NCBI RefSeq assembly: GCF_019207025.1
Contig: NZ_JAEEGC010000019.1
Span: 1 to 64,000 of the forward strand
Length of the DNA stretch: 64,000 bases
Direction of reading: 5' to 3'
From: Clostridium thailandense
GTDB taxonomy: Bacteria; Bacillota; Clostridia; Clostridiales; Clostridiaceae
The notes beneath the pieces were generated by a model. The model searched no databases and was not told where the DNA came from. It saw only the letters and a list, made by a program, of their open reading frames with translations. The position numbers and the translations under genes were made by a program. Of the stretch, positions 50,677-61,080 are shown in pieces; position 1 is the first letter of the stretch; each line of letters starts with the position of its first letter.

Positions 50677-52833
50677 CTATTTTTTCATTGTCAATGCTAT
50701 TCTTTTTCTCTTCTCATCAACTTCAAGAACTTTAACCTCAACAATATCTCCAACCTTTACCACATCAAGCGGATGCCTTACAAAACTATCTGATAACTGA
50801 CTTATATGAACTAATCCATCTTGATGAACTCCAATATCAACAAAAGCACCAAAATCTGCAACATTCCTTACCGTTCCCATGAGTGCCATTCCTGGTTTTA
50901 AATGAGTTATATCTATTATTCCAGTCTTCAGTATTGGTTTTGGAAGTTCTTCTCTTGGATCTCTTCCTGGCTTTTTTATTTCCTTTATTATATCGTTAAG
51001 AGTAGGAATTCCTATTGATAGTTTCTCTGATAAATTCCCTACCCCCACTTCTTTTACTCTTTCATCAATATCTGTAAGTTTATTATTTTTCAAATCCTCT
51101 TTAACATATCCTAATGTATTCAATAACTCTTTAGCAGCGTTATAAGACTCTGGATGGACTGAGGTATTATCTAAAGGTTCTTCGCTTTCCATTACTCTTA
51201 AAAATCCTGCACATTGTTCAAAGGCTTTTGCTCCTAATCTTTTGACCTTTAATAGCTCTTTTCTAGTTTTGAATTTGCCATTTTCTTCTCTGTAAGCTAC
51301 AATATTTTGTGCTATAGTTGAATTTATACCAGATATGTAAGATAACAATGATGGAGTCGCTATGTTTAAATCTACTCCTACACTATTTACACAATCCTCT
51401 ACAACTCCCCTTAACGATTCATCTAGCTTTTTGGGAGCTACATCATGTTGATATTGACCAACTCCTATGGATTTGGGATCTATCTTTACAAGTTCTGCTA
51501 GAGGGTCTTGAAGTCTTCTTCCAATAGATATAGCACCTCTTAACGAAACATTTATATCAGGATATTCTTTTGCAGCTAATTCAGATGCTGAATATACTGA
51601 AGCTCCTGCCTCTGATACTACAACATAATAGAGTTCTCTATTTCTTTCTGACTTAACTTCTTTTATAAGCCTCACAATTACTTCCTCTGATTCTCTACTG
51701 GCAGTACCATTTCCTAGAGATATAACATCTACATCATGCTTATAAACTAAGTCCTTTAATGTTTTTATTGCATCCTCTATATTCTTTTGAGAGGTAGTCG
51801 CATAAACAGTTGCCGTATCTAATAATTTTCCAGTATCGTCAAGTACGGCTATTTTACAACCAGTTCTAAAGCCTGGATCAAACCCTAGTACAAATTTTCC
51901 TTTTATAGGTGCCTGCATTAACAAAGCCTGAAGGTTTGCCTTAAATATTTTTATAGCACCTTCTTCAGCTTTATCTGTAAGGTCTGATCTTATTTCCCTT
52001 TCTATTGATGGATATATAAGTCTCTTTAAAGACTCCTTAACACTATTTTCTATATATGAATCAGTGCTTGTATTACCTTTTAAGCACTTTTCCCTTAAGT
52101 AGTTAATAATCCTATCCATATCTGAGGTTATTTTTACAGAAAGTATTTTTTCTTTTTCTCCCCTATTAATCGCAAGTATCCTATGTGGCGGTATGCTTTT
52201 TACTGATTCCTTATAATTGTAATACATTTCATATGGAGTAGATTCTTGACTTTCTCCAGTTATCTCTACTAAACCTTGATTTTGAACAAATCCTCTAATA
52301 TACTTCCTGTGATCTGCTTCGTCAGATATCATCTCACTTATGATATCCATTGCTCCAGCTAAAGACTCTTCTACTGTTTTTACCTCCTTTTCTTCGTTTA
52401 TGAATTCATTTGCATATTGTTCTATATTACCTTTAAATTCTCCACTCCAGATAGCTTCTGCTAAAGGCTTTAATCCCTTTTCTTCTGCAATGATTGCTCG
52501 TGTTCTCTTTTTAGGCTTGTAAGGTCTGTATATGTCCTCAACTTCCGTTAACGTATCACATTTCACTATGACAGCCTTCAATTCATCTGTCAACTTGCCT
52601 TGCTCATCTATGAGTCTTATAACATCTTCTTTTCTTCCCTCAAGATTTCTTAAGTATGTAAGTCTTTCTGAAAGATTTCTAAGAGTTACATCGCTCATCC
52701 CACCTGTCATTTCTTTTCTATACCTTGCTATAAATGGAACTGTATTTCCACCATCTAGAAGATCGATTACAGTTTCTACATAGGTCTTATTTAAATTTAA
52801 TTCTTGTACTAGTCTCTCAACTATATTATTCAT
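50677..52833 (-). CDS. tex: Tex family RNA-binding protein
   Basis: 718-residue Tex protein: N-terminal helical and HTH region, a YqgF-like RNase H fold (about 310-440, Gly-Phe-Asp-Pro-Gly-Phe-Arg-Thr-Gly-Cys-Lys), tandem helix-hairpin-helix motifs (about 480-590) and a C-terminal S1 domain (about 640-712). Tex binds nucleic acid and affects transcription and toxin expression in pathogens; the mechanism is incompletely known. The ATG at 52833 follows GGAGG by 5 nt; six further codons upstream are open. Confidence 0.95.
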   Translation of the reverse strand: MNNIVERLVQELNLNKTYVETVIDLLDGGNTVPFIARYRKEMTGGMSDVTLRNLSERLTYLRNLEGRKEDVIRLIDEQGKLTDELKAVIVKCDTLTEVEDIYRPYKPKKRTRAIIAEEKGLKPLAEAIWSGEFKGNIEQYANEFINEEKEVKTVEESLAGAMDIISEMISDEADHRKYIRGFVQNQGLVEITGESQESTPYEMYYNYKESVKSIPPHRILAINRGEKEKILSVKITSDMDRIINYLREKCLKGNTSTDSYIENSVKESLKRLIYPSIEREIRSDLTDKAEEGAIKIFKANLQALLMQAPIKGKFVLGFDPGFRTGCKIAVLDDTGKLLDTATVYATTSQKNIEDAIKTLKDLVYKHDVDVISLGNGTASRESEEVIVRLIKEVKSERNRELYYVVVSEAGASVYSASELAAKEYPDINVSLRGAISIGRRLQDPLAELVKIDPKSIGVGQYQHDVAPKKLDESLRGVVEDCVNSVGVDLNIATPSLLSYISGINSTIAQNIVAYREENGKFKTRKELLKVKRLGAKAFEQCAGFLRVMESEEPLDNTSVHPESYNAAKELLNTLGYVKEDLKNNKLTDIDERVKEVGVGNLSEKLSIGIPTLNDIIKEIKKPGRDPREELPKPILKTGIIDITHLKPGMALMGTVRNVADFGAFVDIGVHQDGLVHISQLSDSFVRHPLDVVKVGDIVEVKVLEVDEKRKRIALTMKK

Positions 52834-52958
52834 ATTTACCTCCGTGCTCATTAAACTATAAAAATTTTTAAGTTATCGGCTAAAAAATATTATAACAGTT
52901 ATATAATATTTTGCAAATTAATATATTTTAAAGATATATTTTTTGAGGAGTTATTATA

Positions 52959-54308
52959 ATGAAAAAATACATATCTTATCTTTTGTTAATAACATCATTT
53001 ATTTTACTCGGCTTTAGCTTTAATCTTTACCTAAAAATACATTCATTCAATCATGATTCTGTAAAAAAGAATATTGATTATTTATCTTCCGACGCCTTTA
53101 AAGGCAGACTAGCTGGCAGTTTAGAGAATGCTGAAATTGCTATGTATATTAAAGATAGCTTTAAAAATAATAATCTAAAGCCTTACAATGACAGCTATTT
53201 TCAAAGCTTTCAAACTATCTATCCACACAAAGTTTCTGGAACTCCATATTTAAATGTTACTGATAAAAATGGATTCTTAATTAGAGAATTCAAATATGGT
53301 ATCGATTTTAAAGAAGACCTATTGAACTTTAGAAAAAACACTTTAAGCTTTAATAGAAATGATAAAATAAATCTCTTAAATGGACACATTCAAGTTAAAA
53401 AAGATAATGATTTCTTCTTATTTTATACACCTGAAAACTCTGAACTTAACTTTAGAAGTTCATTTATAAGCACTTCACCCTATAGTATGTATATTATGAT
53501 CACCAAAAGCACATTTAACGAACTGAATTCTTATATAGGCAAAGACTATAACATAAACTGCTTTATACCTTTTGAATCAAAGCAAGCATCATTAAACAAT
53601 GTTACTGCATATATAGAAGGTAAAGACCCTAAGGCTCCTCCGATTGTACTTTCTGCACATTTCGACCATATTGGATCTGACCTTTCTGCAAAAGTCTACA
53701 ATGGTGCTTTAGATAACGCCTCAGGAGTTTCCTTTATTATTGAAATGAGCAAATATATAAATTCTATAGGTAAACCTGATAGAAATATATTATTCGTTGG
53801 TTTTAATGCCGAAGAACTTGGTTGTCTGGGCTCAAAAGCTTTTGCAGATAAATATAAGAATAACCTCAATGGTTCCAGAATATTTAATTTTGATATGGTG
53901 GGCGGAAGTAAATCTGTTCCTCTCTATATAATGGGCGGAAGACAAGATACAAAAGATAGCCCTCTTATAAAAGAAATTTCGGCTGTTTGTGCAAAAAGTA
54001 AAATTAATTTTAACTATTTATTTGAAGACGCAAGCGACCACGAATATTTTAGAAAACAAAATATTGACGCAGTAACCCTCTGCGATGCAGATTCATCAAG
54101 AATTCATACCCCCGATGATAAACCAACGTTTATAGATACATCTTCTATAGACAGATGTTTCAAAGTGATATCACCAGAAATAATTAAATACGGCTTTGGC
54201 AAGAACCTTTTCATACTCTATAATACAGAACTTCTCTTTACTTCTTTATTTTGTACACTTTTAGCTTTAATCCTTTTATATCAAAACAAAAATAAAAAAG
54301 ATATATAG
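52959..54308 (+). CDS. Membrane-anchored M28 family zinc peptidase
   Basis: 449 residues with one membrane helix at each end (about 5-25 and 425-443) and an extracytoplasmic M28 peptidase domain between. Zinc ligands can be read: Ala-His-Phe-Asp-His, Gly-Ala-Leu-Asp-Asn-Ala-Ser-Gly, Ala-Glu-Glu-Leu-Gly, Phe-Asp-Met-Val-Gly-Gly and Arg-Ile-His-Thr-Pro-Asp-Asp. M28 enzymes are mostly aminopeptidases. The C-terminal anchor is less usual. It is divergent from tex. Confidence 0.9.
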   Translation: MKKYISYLLLITSFILLGFSFNLYLKIHSFNHDSVKKNIDYLSSDAFKGRLAGSLENAEIAMYIKDSFKNNNLKPYNDSYFQSFQTIYPHKVSGTPYLNVTDKNGFLIREFKYGIDFKEDLLNFRKNTLSFNRNDKINLLNGHIQVKKDNDFFLFYTPENSELNFRSSFISTSPYSMYIMITKSTFNELNSYIGKDYNINCFIPFESKQASLNNVTAYIEGKDPKAPPIVLSAHFDHIGSDLSAKVYNGALDNASGVSFIIEMSKYINSIGKPDRNILFVGFNAEELGCLGSKAFADKYKNNLNGSRIFNFDMVGGSKSVPLYIMGGRQDTKDSPLIKEISAVCAKSKINFNYLFEDASDHEYFRKQNIDAVTLCDADSSRIHTPDDKPTFIDTSSIDRCFKVISPEIIKYGFGKNLFILYNTELLFTSLFCTLLALILLYQNKNKKDI

Positions 54309-54397
54309 ATAACCAAACCAGAAAGTAGACTTATAGCGTTGAAGCCTGGAAACATATCCCAGAGCATAAGTCTACTTTCGTCTGTGTTTATCTATAT
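54302..54397. repeat. Short member of the large-palindrome family (copy D)
   Basis: Arms extend from TATATAGATA through CCAGAAAGTAGACTTAT and back (54302-54334 with 54365-54397). The GTAGACTTAT core is the same as in copies A and B. The centre carries GGAAACATATCCCAGAGC, close to copy A positions 11-28. It lies between two convergent stops and may act as a shared terminator. Confidence 0.8.
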
Positions 54398-54402
54398 ACC
54401 TT

Positions 54403-55510
54403 CTAGTTTGTATTTTGTTTCAAATATTCATTTATAAATTCGTCTATTTCTCCATTTATAACAGCATTTATATTCCCATTTTCAACACCAGTTCTATGAT
54501 CTTTAACTAAAGTATATGGTTGAAAAACATAAGATCTTATTTGACTTCCCCATCCCATATCTTTTAATTCTCCAGTTAAATCTTCTATTTTTTCTTTATG
54601 TGATCGCTCTTTTAACTCCACCAATTTAGATTTTAGCATCTTCATTGCTTCATCCTTATTATGATGTTGGCTCCTTTGATTTTGACACTGAACAACTATT
54701 CCAGTTTGTATATGCGTTATCCTAATTGCAGACTCTGTTTTATTTACATGCTGTCCTCCTGCTCCTCCTGATCTAAAAGAGTCCACCCTTATGTCTTCTG
54801 GCCTTATTTCTATGTCTTGACTTGCTGTAAGTTCTGGTAAAACTTCAATAGACGCGAAGGAAGTTTGTCTTTTACCATTAGCATTAAACGGCGATATTCT
54901 TACTAATCTGTGTATTCCTTTTTCCGCTTTTAAATATCCATAAGCGAATTCACCAATTATCCTTAAATCAGCGCTTTTAATTCCAGCATCATCTGCAGGG
55001 AGTATATCTATGGTTTCTATCTTGAAGCCTTTTCTTTCAGCCCACCTTGTATACATCCTTAAAAGCATTTCTGTCCAGTCTTGTGCGTCTGTTCCTCCGA
55101 CTCCTACATGCAAAGATATTATTGCATTATTTTTATCATATTCTCCTGATAGCAGTATTTCTATTCTAAACCTCTCTACATCGTCCTGAAGTTCTTTTAC
55201 TTCTTTTAATATTTCTTTTGCGGAAGTTAAATCAACTTCTTCTATCGATAATGTAGTTAGAACCTCAACATCTTCTATCCTTGTATTTAGTTGCTCATAT
55301 CTATCTAATCTGCTTTTAATAAACTTTTCTTGTTCTGTTACTTCCTGTGCTCTATTTATGTCACTCCAAAAATCTGGTTCTTGCATTTTTTTCTGTAATT
55401 CGTCTATCTTAATTCTAGAATTATCAATGTCAAAGTGAATCCCTAATTTCTTTAACGGCTTCTTTCAAGCTACCTATTTCATTTAAAGTTTCTTCTAATT
55501 GAAGTAGCAT
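54403..55510 (-). CDS. prfB: Peptide chain release factor 2, programmed +1 frameshift
   Basis: RF2 ends translation at UGA and UAA. The first frame starts at ATG 55510 (GAGGAG 9 nt upstream) and reads 26 codons to CTT-TGA (TGA at 55430-55432). The second frame begins at 55431 with GAC and runs to 54403, giving 368 residues. The slip site AGGGAT-TCA-CTT-TGA-C matches the autoregulatory frameshift of prfB, where scarce RF2 allows the shift. The tRNA-mimic domain and Gly-Gly-Gln motif (Gly-Gly-Ala-Gly-Gly-Gln-His-Val-Asn-Lys) are intact. This is not a pseudogene. secA lies about 100 bp upstream. Confidence 0.96.
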
Positions 55511-55574
55511 CTAATCACTCTCCTCTTAATATAAAACAATGCAAATTTAAATAATATTAAATTCTACTAAACAA

Positions 55575-55602
55575 ATGTCGTTTTGCTCAAGCAAAACGAC
55601 AT
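55575..55602 (-). terminator. Hairpin between secA and prfB
   Basis: Perfect 12- to 13-bp stem ATGTCGTTTTGCT / AGCAAAACGACAT with almost no loop, 9 bp past the secA stop. The T-run after it is interrupted, so read-through into prfB is possible. Confidence 0.65.
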
Positions 55603-55610
55603 CCAGAATA

Positions 55611-58121
55611 TTATTCAAATCTTCCACAACAATTTTTGTACTTTTTACCACTTCCACATGGACATAAATCGTTTCTTCCAGTGGTTTTTTCCTTCTTCAC
55701 TGGCTGCTTCTTTACAGAATCATCTCCACTTTGATTTGTGTGAGTTTCTTTTACAACTCTCTCTCTTTCAGGTGTTTTTTGAATTTGAACGTGGAATAGA
55801 TATTTTATGGTATCTAACTTAATGTTATATATCATTTCTTCAAACATCTCACTACCTTCAAAGGAATAAGCTTGAGCAGGATCTTGCTGTCTATATGCTC
55901 TAAGTCCTATACCTCTCTTAAGGTGTTCCATATCATCTATATGATCCATCCACTTTGTATCAACAACTCTTAGAAGAACAACTCTTTCAATTTCTCTCAT
56001 CTGCTCTGGAGTAAATTCATCTTCTTTTTGTGAATAAATCCCTTTTCCTATTTCAACAAACTTTTCTTTAATTTCTTCGTTTGATAGCTGCGATAGATCT
56101 TCAACTTTGACCGAATCCTTTGGCACATATAGCTCTTCCATATAATCTATAAGATTTGCTAAATCATTTTCAAAGTCTTCCTCTATTCCTGAAATGTGTG
56201 AGTTAACTGCAGAAGTAATTACATCATCAAGCATTTGATATATTTGTTCTTTTAAGTCTTCTCCTTCAAGAACTTCTGACCTTTGTCTATATATGATTTC
56301 TCTTTGCTTATTTATAACATCATCATATTGAAGCAACGTTTTTCTTATGTCAAAGTTGTTCCCTTCAACTTTCTTTTGAGCATTTTCTATAGCACCACTT
56401 ACCATTTTACTCTCTATAGCTTCGTCATCACCAAGACCAAGTTTTTCAACTATATCTTTTAACTTATCTGAACCAAATATTCTCATTAAGTCATCTTCTA
56501 ATGATACATAAAATCTTGACATACCAGGATCTCCTTGACGACCTGAACGTCCTCTTAACTGGTTATCAATTCTTCTTGATTCATGTCTTTCAGTACCTAT
56601 AATTTTTAAACCGCCAAGTTCTACAATATCTTCTCCAAGCTTAATATCCGTACCACGTCCTGCCATATTTGTAGCTATTGTAACCATGGATTTTTCTCCA
56701 GCATGAGCTATTATTTCTGCTTCTTGTTCATGGTATTTAGCATTAAGTACTTGATGAGATACACCTTTTTTCTTTAACATATCTGAAAGAAGTTCAGATT
56801 TTTCTATACTTACTGTACCAACCAAAACTGGCTGACCCTTTTTATAAGTCTCAACTATTTCTTCCACTATAGCTTTAAACTTGCCTTTAGCCGTTTTATA
56901 AACTAAATCAGGCATATCTTGCCTTGCTATTGGTTTATGTGTAGGAACCACAATTACATCTAATCCATAAATTTCTCTAAATTCATTTTCTTCTGTTAGT
57001 GCTGTACCTGTCATACCCGATAATTTATTAAATATTCTGAAGTAATTTTGATAAGTAATAGTTGCAAGGGTTTTTGATTCTCTCTCTACTTTAACCCCTT
57101 CTTTTGCTTCTATAGCTTGATGTAGACCATCACTATATCTTCTTCCTTCCATCATTCTTCCTGTGAATTCGTCTACTATCATAACTTCGCCATCTCTAAC
57201 CATGTAATCTTTATCTCTTTTCATTATGTAGTTAGCTTTTAACGCCTGAACTACATGATGTTGAATTTCCATATTTTCAGGATCTGCATAGTTTGCTAAC
57301 TTAAAAAACTCTTCTGCTTTTTTAATTCCATCTTCAGTAAGAATTACTGCACTTGCTTTTTCATCTACTGTAAAATCTTTTTCTTTAACTAAAGTCTTAG
57401 CAAAGTAATCTGCAACTTTGTAAAACTCAGTGGACTTCTCACCTTCACCCGAAATTATAAGAGGAGTTCTAGCTTCGTCTATCAATATGGAGTCAACTTC
57501 ATCCACTATTGCAAAATTTAATTTTCTTTGAACTCTTTCTTCCTTGTATACAACCATGTTATCTCTTAAATAATCGAAACCAAATTCACTATTGGTTCCA
57601 TAGGTTATATCACATCTATATGCTTCTTGCCTTTGTGTTTGGTCTAAATCATGAAGAATTACACCAACTTTTAATCCTAGAAACTCATACACTGGAGCCA
57701 TTGTATCTCTATCTCTTTTAGCAAGATAATCATTGACAGTTACTATATGAACTCCTTTTCCTGTTAGCGCATTCAAATAAGCCGGAGCAGTCGCTACAAG
57801 CGTCTTTCCTTCTCCAGTTTTCATTTCTGATATTCTACCTTGGTGTAGAACTATTCCTCCAATTAACTGCTCTCTATAATGCTTTAAACCTATAGTTCTT
57901 GCTGAAGCTTCTCTTACAGCTGCAAAAGCTTCAGGCAAAATTGAATTTAAATTTTCTCCTTTTTCAATTCTTTCTTTAAATTCATCCGTTTTCGCTCTTA
58001 GTTCAGAATCACTTAAGCCTTGCATTTGAGAGTCAAATGAATCTATCTTATCTACAATAGGAATTATCCTTTTTACCTCTCGTTCACTATATGATCCAAA
58101 TATCTTTTGAAAAATACCCAT
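55611..58121 (-). CDS. secA: Protein translocase ATPase SecA
   Basis: 836-residue motor of the Sec pathway. It shows Walker A (Gly-Glu-Gly-Lys-Thr near residue 100), the DEAD-type Asp-Glu-Val-Asp box, helicase domain 2 (Gly-Arg-Gly-Thr-Asp and Gln-Leu-Arg-Gly-Arg-Ser-Gly-Arg) and a C-terminal zinc motif (Cys-Pro-Cys-Gly-Ser-Gly ... Cys-Cys). The order hpf - secA - prfB is the common clostridial one. Interval 58122-58344 upstream is AT-rich promoter sequence. Confidence 0.98.
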   Translation of the reverse strand: MGIFQKIFGSYSEREVKRIIPIVDKIDSFDSQMQGLSDSELRAKTDEFKERIEKGENLNSILPEAFAAVREASARTIGLKHYREQLIGGIVLHQGRISEMKTGEGKTLVATAPAYLNALTGKGVHIVTVNDYLAKRDRDTMAPVYEFLGLKVGVILHDLDQTQRQEAYRCDITYGTNSEFGFDYLRDNMVVYKEERVQRKLNFAIVDEVDSILIDEARTPLIISGEGEKSTEFYKVADYFAKTLVKEKDFTVDEKASAVILTEDGIKKAEEFFKLANYADPENMEIQHHVVQALKANYIMKRDKDYMVRDGEVMIVDEFTGRMMEGRRYSDGLHQAIEAKEGVKVERESKTLATITYQNYFRIFNKLSGMTGTALTEENEFREIYGLDVIVVPTHKPIARQDMPDLVYKTAKGKFKAIVEEIVETYKKGQPVLVGTVSIEKSELLSDMLKKKGVSHQVLNAKYHEQEAEIIAHAGEKSMVTIATNMAGRGTDIKLGEDIVELGGLKIIGTERHESRRIDNQLRGRSGRQGDPGMSRFYVSLEDDLMRIFGSDKLKDIVEKLGLGDDEAIESKMVSGAIENAQKKVEGNNFDIRKTLLQYDDVINKQREIIYRQRSEVLEGEDLKEQIYQMLDDVITSAVNSHISGIEEDFENDLANLIDYMEELYVPKDSVKVEDLSQLSNEEIKEKFVEIGKGIYSQKEDEFTPEQMREIERVVLLRVVDTKWMDHIDDMEHLKRGIGLRAYRQQDPAQAYSFEGSEMFEEMIYNIKLDTIKYLFHVQIQKTPERERVVKETHTNQSGDDSVKKQPVKKEKTTGRNDLCPCGSGKKYKNCCGRFE

Positions 58122-58344
58122 ATTTTTTCATCCTCACCATATTAAATTTATAAACATACACTTTATAGATTATATCATCTAATTGCACGCTATTCAACTT
58201 ATATGAACAATACTTTGACATAGTTTAAAAATTTGTTACACTTTTACGCTTAATTTTTATATAATAATATTTTACATATATTATTATTTTTTTACAAAGT
58301 TAATTTTTTACATAATCCTACATTTTAAACAAAACCTTAATTTT

Positions 58345-58376
58345 AAAAGAGGAAGCAATTAAGCTTCCTCTTTTTT
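58345..58376. terminator. Terminator after hpf
   Basis: Stem AAAGAGGAAGC / GCTTCCTCTTT with runs of T on each strand; it overlaps the hpf stop. Confidence 0.9.
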
Positions 58377-58905
58377 AAAATTCAGGTTCTATTAAACCAT
58401 AATTTCCATCTTTTCTTTTATAAACTACATTTACATCTCCATCTTTGTCATTTTCATATACGAAAAAGCTGTGTCCTAAAAGTTCCATTTGAAGTACTGC
58501 TTCTTCCGCAGACATAGGTTTTATTGCAAATCTCTTAGTTCTTACTATTTTACTTTCTTCTACTCGCTCTTCCTCATTAAAGTCAGGTATAAATTGAAAT
58601 CTCAATGATTCCATATGGTTTCTTCTTTGAAGTTTTGTTTTTTGTTTTCTTATTTGACCTTCTAATTTATCTACAACTATATCAATAGATGCATACATAT
58701 CATCATGTGCCTCTTCAGCTCTTAACAATATTCCTCCAACAGAAATCGTAACTTCTACGATTTGTCTATTTTTTTCTACACTTAATGTAGCATGCGCTTC
58801 TACATCAGGGTTGAAATACTTCTCCAACTTTGACATTTTTTTCTCAACAGTACTTCTTAAAGCATTAGTCACCTCAATATTTTTTCCACTTACAGTTATC
58901 CTCAT
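58375..58905 (-). CDS. hpf: Ribosome hibernation promoting factor, long form (HPF/RaiA)
   Basis: 176-residue long-form HPF. The N-terminal domain (1-100) blocks the mRNA and tRNA sites, and the C-terminal domain (about 120-176, Met-Ser-Ala-Glu-Glu-Ala-Val-Leu-Gln-Met...Asn-Val-Val-Tyr-Lys-Arg-Lys-Asp-Gly) dimerises 70S into 100S particles. It follows the raiA-type RNA at 59150-59391. Interval 58906-59149 has no gene and must hold the hpf promoter. Confidence 0.95.
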   Translation of the reverse strand: MRITVSGKNIEVTNALRSTVEKKMSKLEKYFNPDVEAHATLSVEKNRQIVEVTISVGGILLRAEEAHDDMYASIDIVVDKLEGQIRKQKTKLQRRNHMESLRFQFIPDFNEEERVEESKIVRTKRFAIKPMSAEEAVLQMELLGHSFFVYENDKDGDVNVVYKRKDGNYGLIEPEF

Positions 58906-59149
58906 ATTTCCAGCCCCTTCCTTATCTTTATGAATAACTCAATAGTCTGATACTTATATACCATAAATATAATTTTATGGATATACACTTAACTTTTGTT
59001 AACTCTATTTTAATACGATTTTAACTAAATTACAATAGTATTATTGTGAATTAACAAAATATTGCACAAATTAATATTATTATCCTTTAAGACCTCTTAT
59101 TCTTTATAGTTTTATTTACAATACTATTATGTTCAAAATCCTGAAAAAA

Positions 59150-59391
59150 ATTAAAGTTCTTAATCTAAAAAGATTAAGAACTTTATCAAGTCAGTTGACC
59201 TGGTCTTTGACCCCACACTCGCCTGCTGGAGATTTTGCTACCCGGAATTAACCTCTCACTACTAACTCTCTCGCTTTAACGGCAGGACTTACCTCTAAGC
59301 CGCACCATGCTCATTAAACATTTTTATTTAACTTACGTGGATCGTTTCGCCTGCGACTGGCATCGACTTTCAACCACAAACCTAACTCAAT
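59150..59391 (-). ncRNA. raiA-motif structured RNA
   Basis: A gene-free, GC-richer block between comFC and hpf with many paired segments on the minus strand (for example GTTGAAAGTCGATGCCAGTC, GGCGAAACGATCC, GGTGCGGCTTAGAGGTAAGT, AATTCCGGGTAGC). Size (about 210 nt plus terminator), position between comF and the HPF/RaiA gene, and own promoter fit the raiA motif RNA, a large structured RNA of Firmicutes linked to sporulation and aggregation. A perfect terminator (59153-59184) ends it. The class call rests on context and pattern, not on a covariance search. Confidence 0.75.
59153..59184 (-). terminator. Terminator of the raiA-type RNA
   Basis: Stem AAAGTTCTTAATCT / AGATTAAGAACTTT with AAAA loop and T-run on the minus strand. 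Confidence 0.92.
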
Positions 59392-59397
59392 ATAATA

Positions 59398-59425
59398 ATT
59401 ATACCTTACTTTTCGCTCCAGTCAA
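59398..59425 (-). promoter_or_regulatory. Promoter of the raiA-type RNA, inside the comFC 3' end
   Basis: Minus strand -35 TTGACT (complement of 59420-59425), 16-bp spacer, -10 TATAAT (complement of 59398-59403). The -10 overlaps the comFC stop codon, so the RNA is made independently of comF. Confidence 0.8.
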
Positions 59426-60082
59426 TATGATAATTTTTCCCGAGCCATTCTTTATCAATTCATAAGCACAATAAAAGGCTGTTGCTCCAGTCGTTATAAC
59501 GTCATCAACTATTAAAATCTTTTTATTTTTAATATTCACCCTGTTGCTGACAAACTTAAAGCACTGACACATGTTTTTCCAGCGCTCACTATAATTCAAA
59601 CCTATCTGATCTTTAGTTTCTTGAGTTTTCTCTAGACAGTGAATTATAGGTATTTTTAAAGCATCACTTATGATTTGAGCTAAATACTTACTCTGATTAT
59701 AACCTCTCTTCTTTAATGCAACTTTATTCATAGGAATATATGTTATAAAATCAAATTTTATATTATTTTCCTCAATTAAGCTTATCATATAATTAGCTAT
59801 GGTTTCTCCTGCCTTAAAATTACTTTTATATTTAAGCTTTAATATTAACTCCATCATTATTCCCGAGTAATACGAAACACTATAAGCTGAAATTTTTATC
59901 TTATTAAATTCTATGTCAAAGGAATCTTTGCAAAGCTTCATTCGTTTCTTACATTCTAAACATATACATTCCTTATCAAAAATTTCGCTTTTACACAAAA
60001 TACACTTTTCATCATCAGAATATATTACTTGAAGTATGCATTCCCATACAAATTTTAAATTTTCAACAATCCCATTTCCCAT
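59399..60082 (-). CDS. comFC: ComFC family phosphoribosyltransferase-like protein
   Basis: 227-residue ComF protein: an N-terminal zinc-finger region (Cys-Ile-Leu-Cys ... Cys-Ile-Cys-Leu-Glu-Cys) and a type I PRTase domain with Ile-Val-Asp-Asp-Val-Ile-Thr-Thr-Gly-Ala-Thr. In naturally competent bacteria it helps DNA uptake. It overlaps the upstream ComFA-like gene by 28 bp. The start is the first ATG; its ribosome site is weak, suggesting translational coupling. Confidence 0.9.
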   Translation of the reverse strand: MGNGIVENLKFVWECILQVIYSDDEKCILCKSEIFDKECICLECKKRMKLCKDSFDIEFNKIKISAYSVSYYSGIMMELILKLKYKSNFKAGETIANYMISLIEENNIKFDFITYIPMNKVALKKRGYNQSKYLAQIISDALKIPIIHCLEKTQETKDQIGLNYSERWKNMCQCFKFVSNRVNIKNKKILIVDDVITTGATAFYCAYELIKNGSGKIIILTGAKSKV

Positions 60083-61080
60083 GCTTCTTTATTAAAATTT
60101 CTAGTTATATTTTTTGCCTTTTCCATATCTTCACTTTCTTCGTTAGATAAAAATATAACTTCTCCTTTCCAATCCTTTTCACATCGTCCTACACTTCCAC
60201 AAAAATATATAAGTTTTTTATAATTAAATTCAGAATCATTGGCAAAGTAAACCATAACATCTGAATCATTAACACCAGAGAATACTTGTTCAAAATCATT
60301 TGTTATGAGTACCGCTCTTTTTATCTTTTCAAAGTTTATAATTACTTTTTTAGTCACCTTACCTTTAGGTATACATACTATATTCTTACTTAAACTACGA
60401 CAATAATTGTTTATATAAAAATACACATTTTCAATTTTCTCTTCATCTGGTACACATATTACAACTCTTCTCTCACAATCTATTGACCATTTTAAATATT
60501 CATATACAACGAAAGGTATATCTCTGTTTATATTTATTCTTGTTAATATTGTTCTTGGCTCTATAATAGGGTTTTTACTATCTTTTACAGGCAAGCTTAT
60601 TTCTCTTCCACCCTTTAGTATATTCTCTATGGAATATGTTATGAATTTCGAATCTGCTTTAGAAACTTTAGTTATTAAATCAAATATCTCGTGTTTACTA
60701 TGAATAGGAAAGCTCCTTATATCATCATAAATAACTAAGTCAAACTTTTCATTTATTAATAAAGCATTATTAAAACTACTTACCTTTAATTTAGATTGCA
60801 AATTTGTTTTTTCATTTCTTACATAAGTATAATCTCTAAAATTGGTATACTTCTTTATTGTTTCTAATATATTAATATTACTTGAATCCTCATTTGTAAT
60901 GTATATAACGTTTTTTCTGCTTTCAACACAATATTGTATTGCCTTTAAAAAAATATCTGAAGAGTTATATGGGAGTGATATTACATTCAAGAAACGTTCA
61001 TGACTTCTAACCCAACTCAATATACTATTACTTATTTTCTCTTTCTCTTCAATTAAGTTCTTTTTCTGCAAAAGGATCAT
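60055..61080 (-). CDS. Degenerate ComFA-like protein lacking Walker A
   Basis: 341 residues at the place comFA occupies upstream of comFC. Residues 115-125 (Leu-Val-Ile-Tyr-Asp-Asp-Ile-Arg-Ser-Phe-Pro) match the ComFA motif II region (Asp-Glu-Val-Asp-Ala-Phe-Pro) in altered form. No Gly-Lys-Thr/Ser nucleotide loop, N-terminal zinc finger or conserved motif VI is visible. The frame is intact, so it is a diverged, probably ATPase-negative protein and not a broken gene. It overlaps recD2 by 32 bp; GGAG lies 5 nt before ATG. Confidence 0.65.
   Translation of the reverse strand: MILLQKKNLIEEKEKISNSILSWVRSHERFLNVISLPYNSSDIFLKAIQYCVESRKNVIYITNEDSSNINILETIKKYTNFRDYTYVRNEKTNLQSKLKVSSFNNALLINEKFDLVIYDDIRSFPIHSKHEIFDLITKVSKADSKFITYSIENILKGGREISLPVKDSKNPIIEPRTILTRININRDIPFVVYEYLKWSIDCERRVVICVPDEEKIENVYFYINNYCRSLSKNIVCIPKGKVTKKVIINFEKIKRAVLITNDFEQVFSGVNDSDVMVYFANDSEFNYKKLIYFCGSVGRCEKDWKGEVIFLSNEESEDMEKAKNITRNFNKEAWEMGLLKI

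Noticed and set aside
54403-55386. prfB as a gene starting at an internal ATG (327 residues), or as a pseudogene
   Set aside because: The frameshift site and 26-codon first frame give the normal RF2 length.
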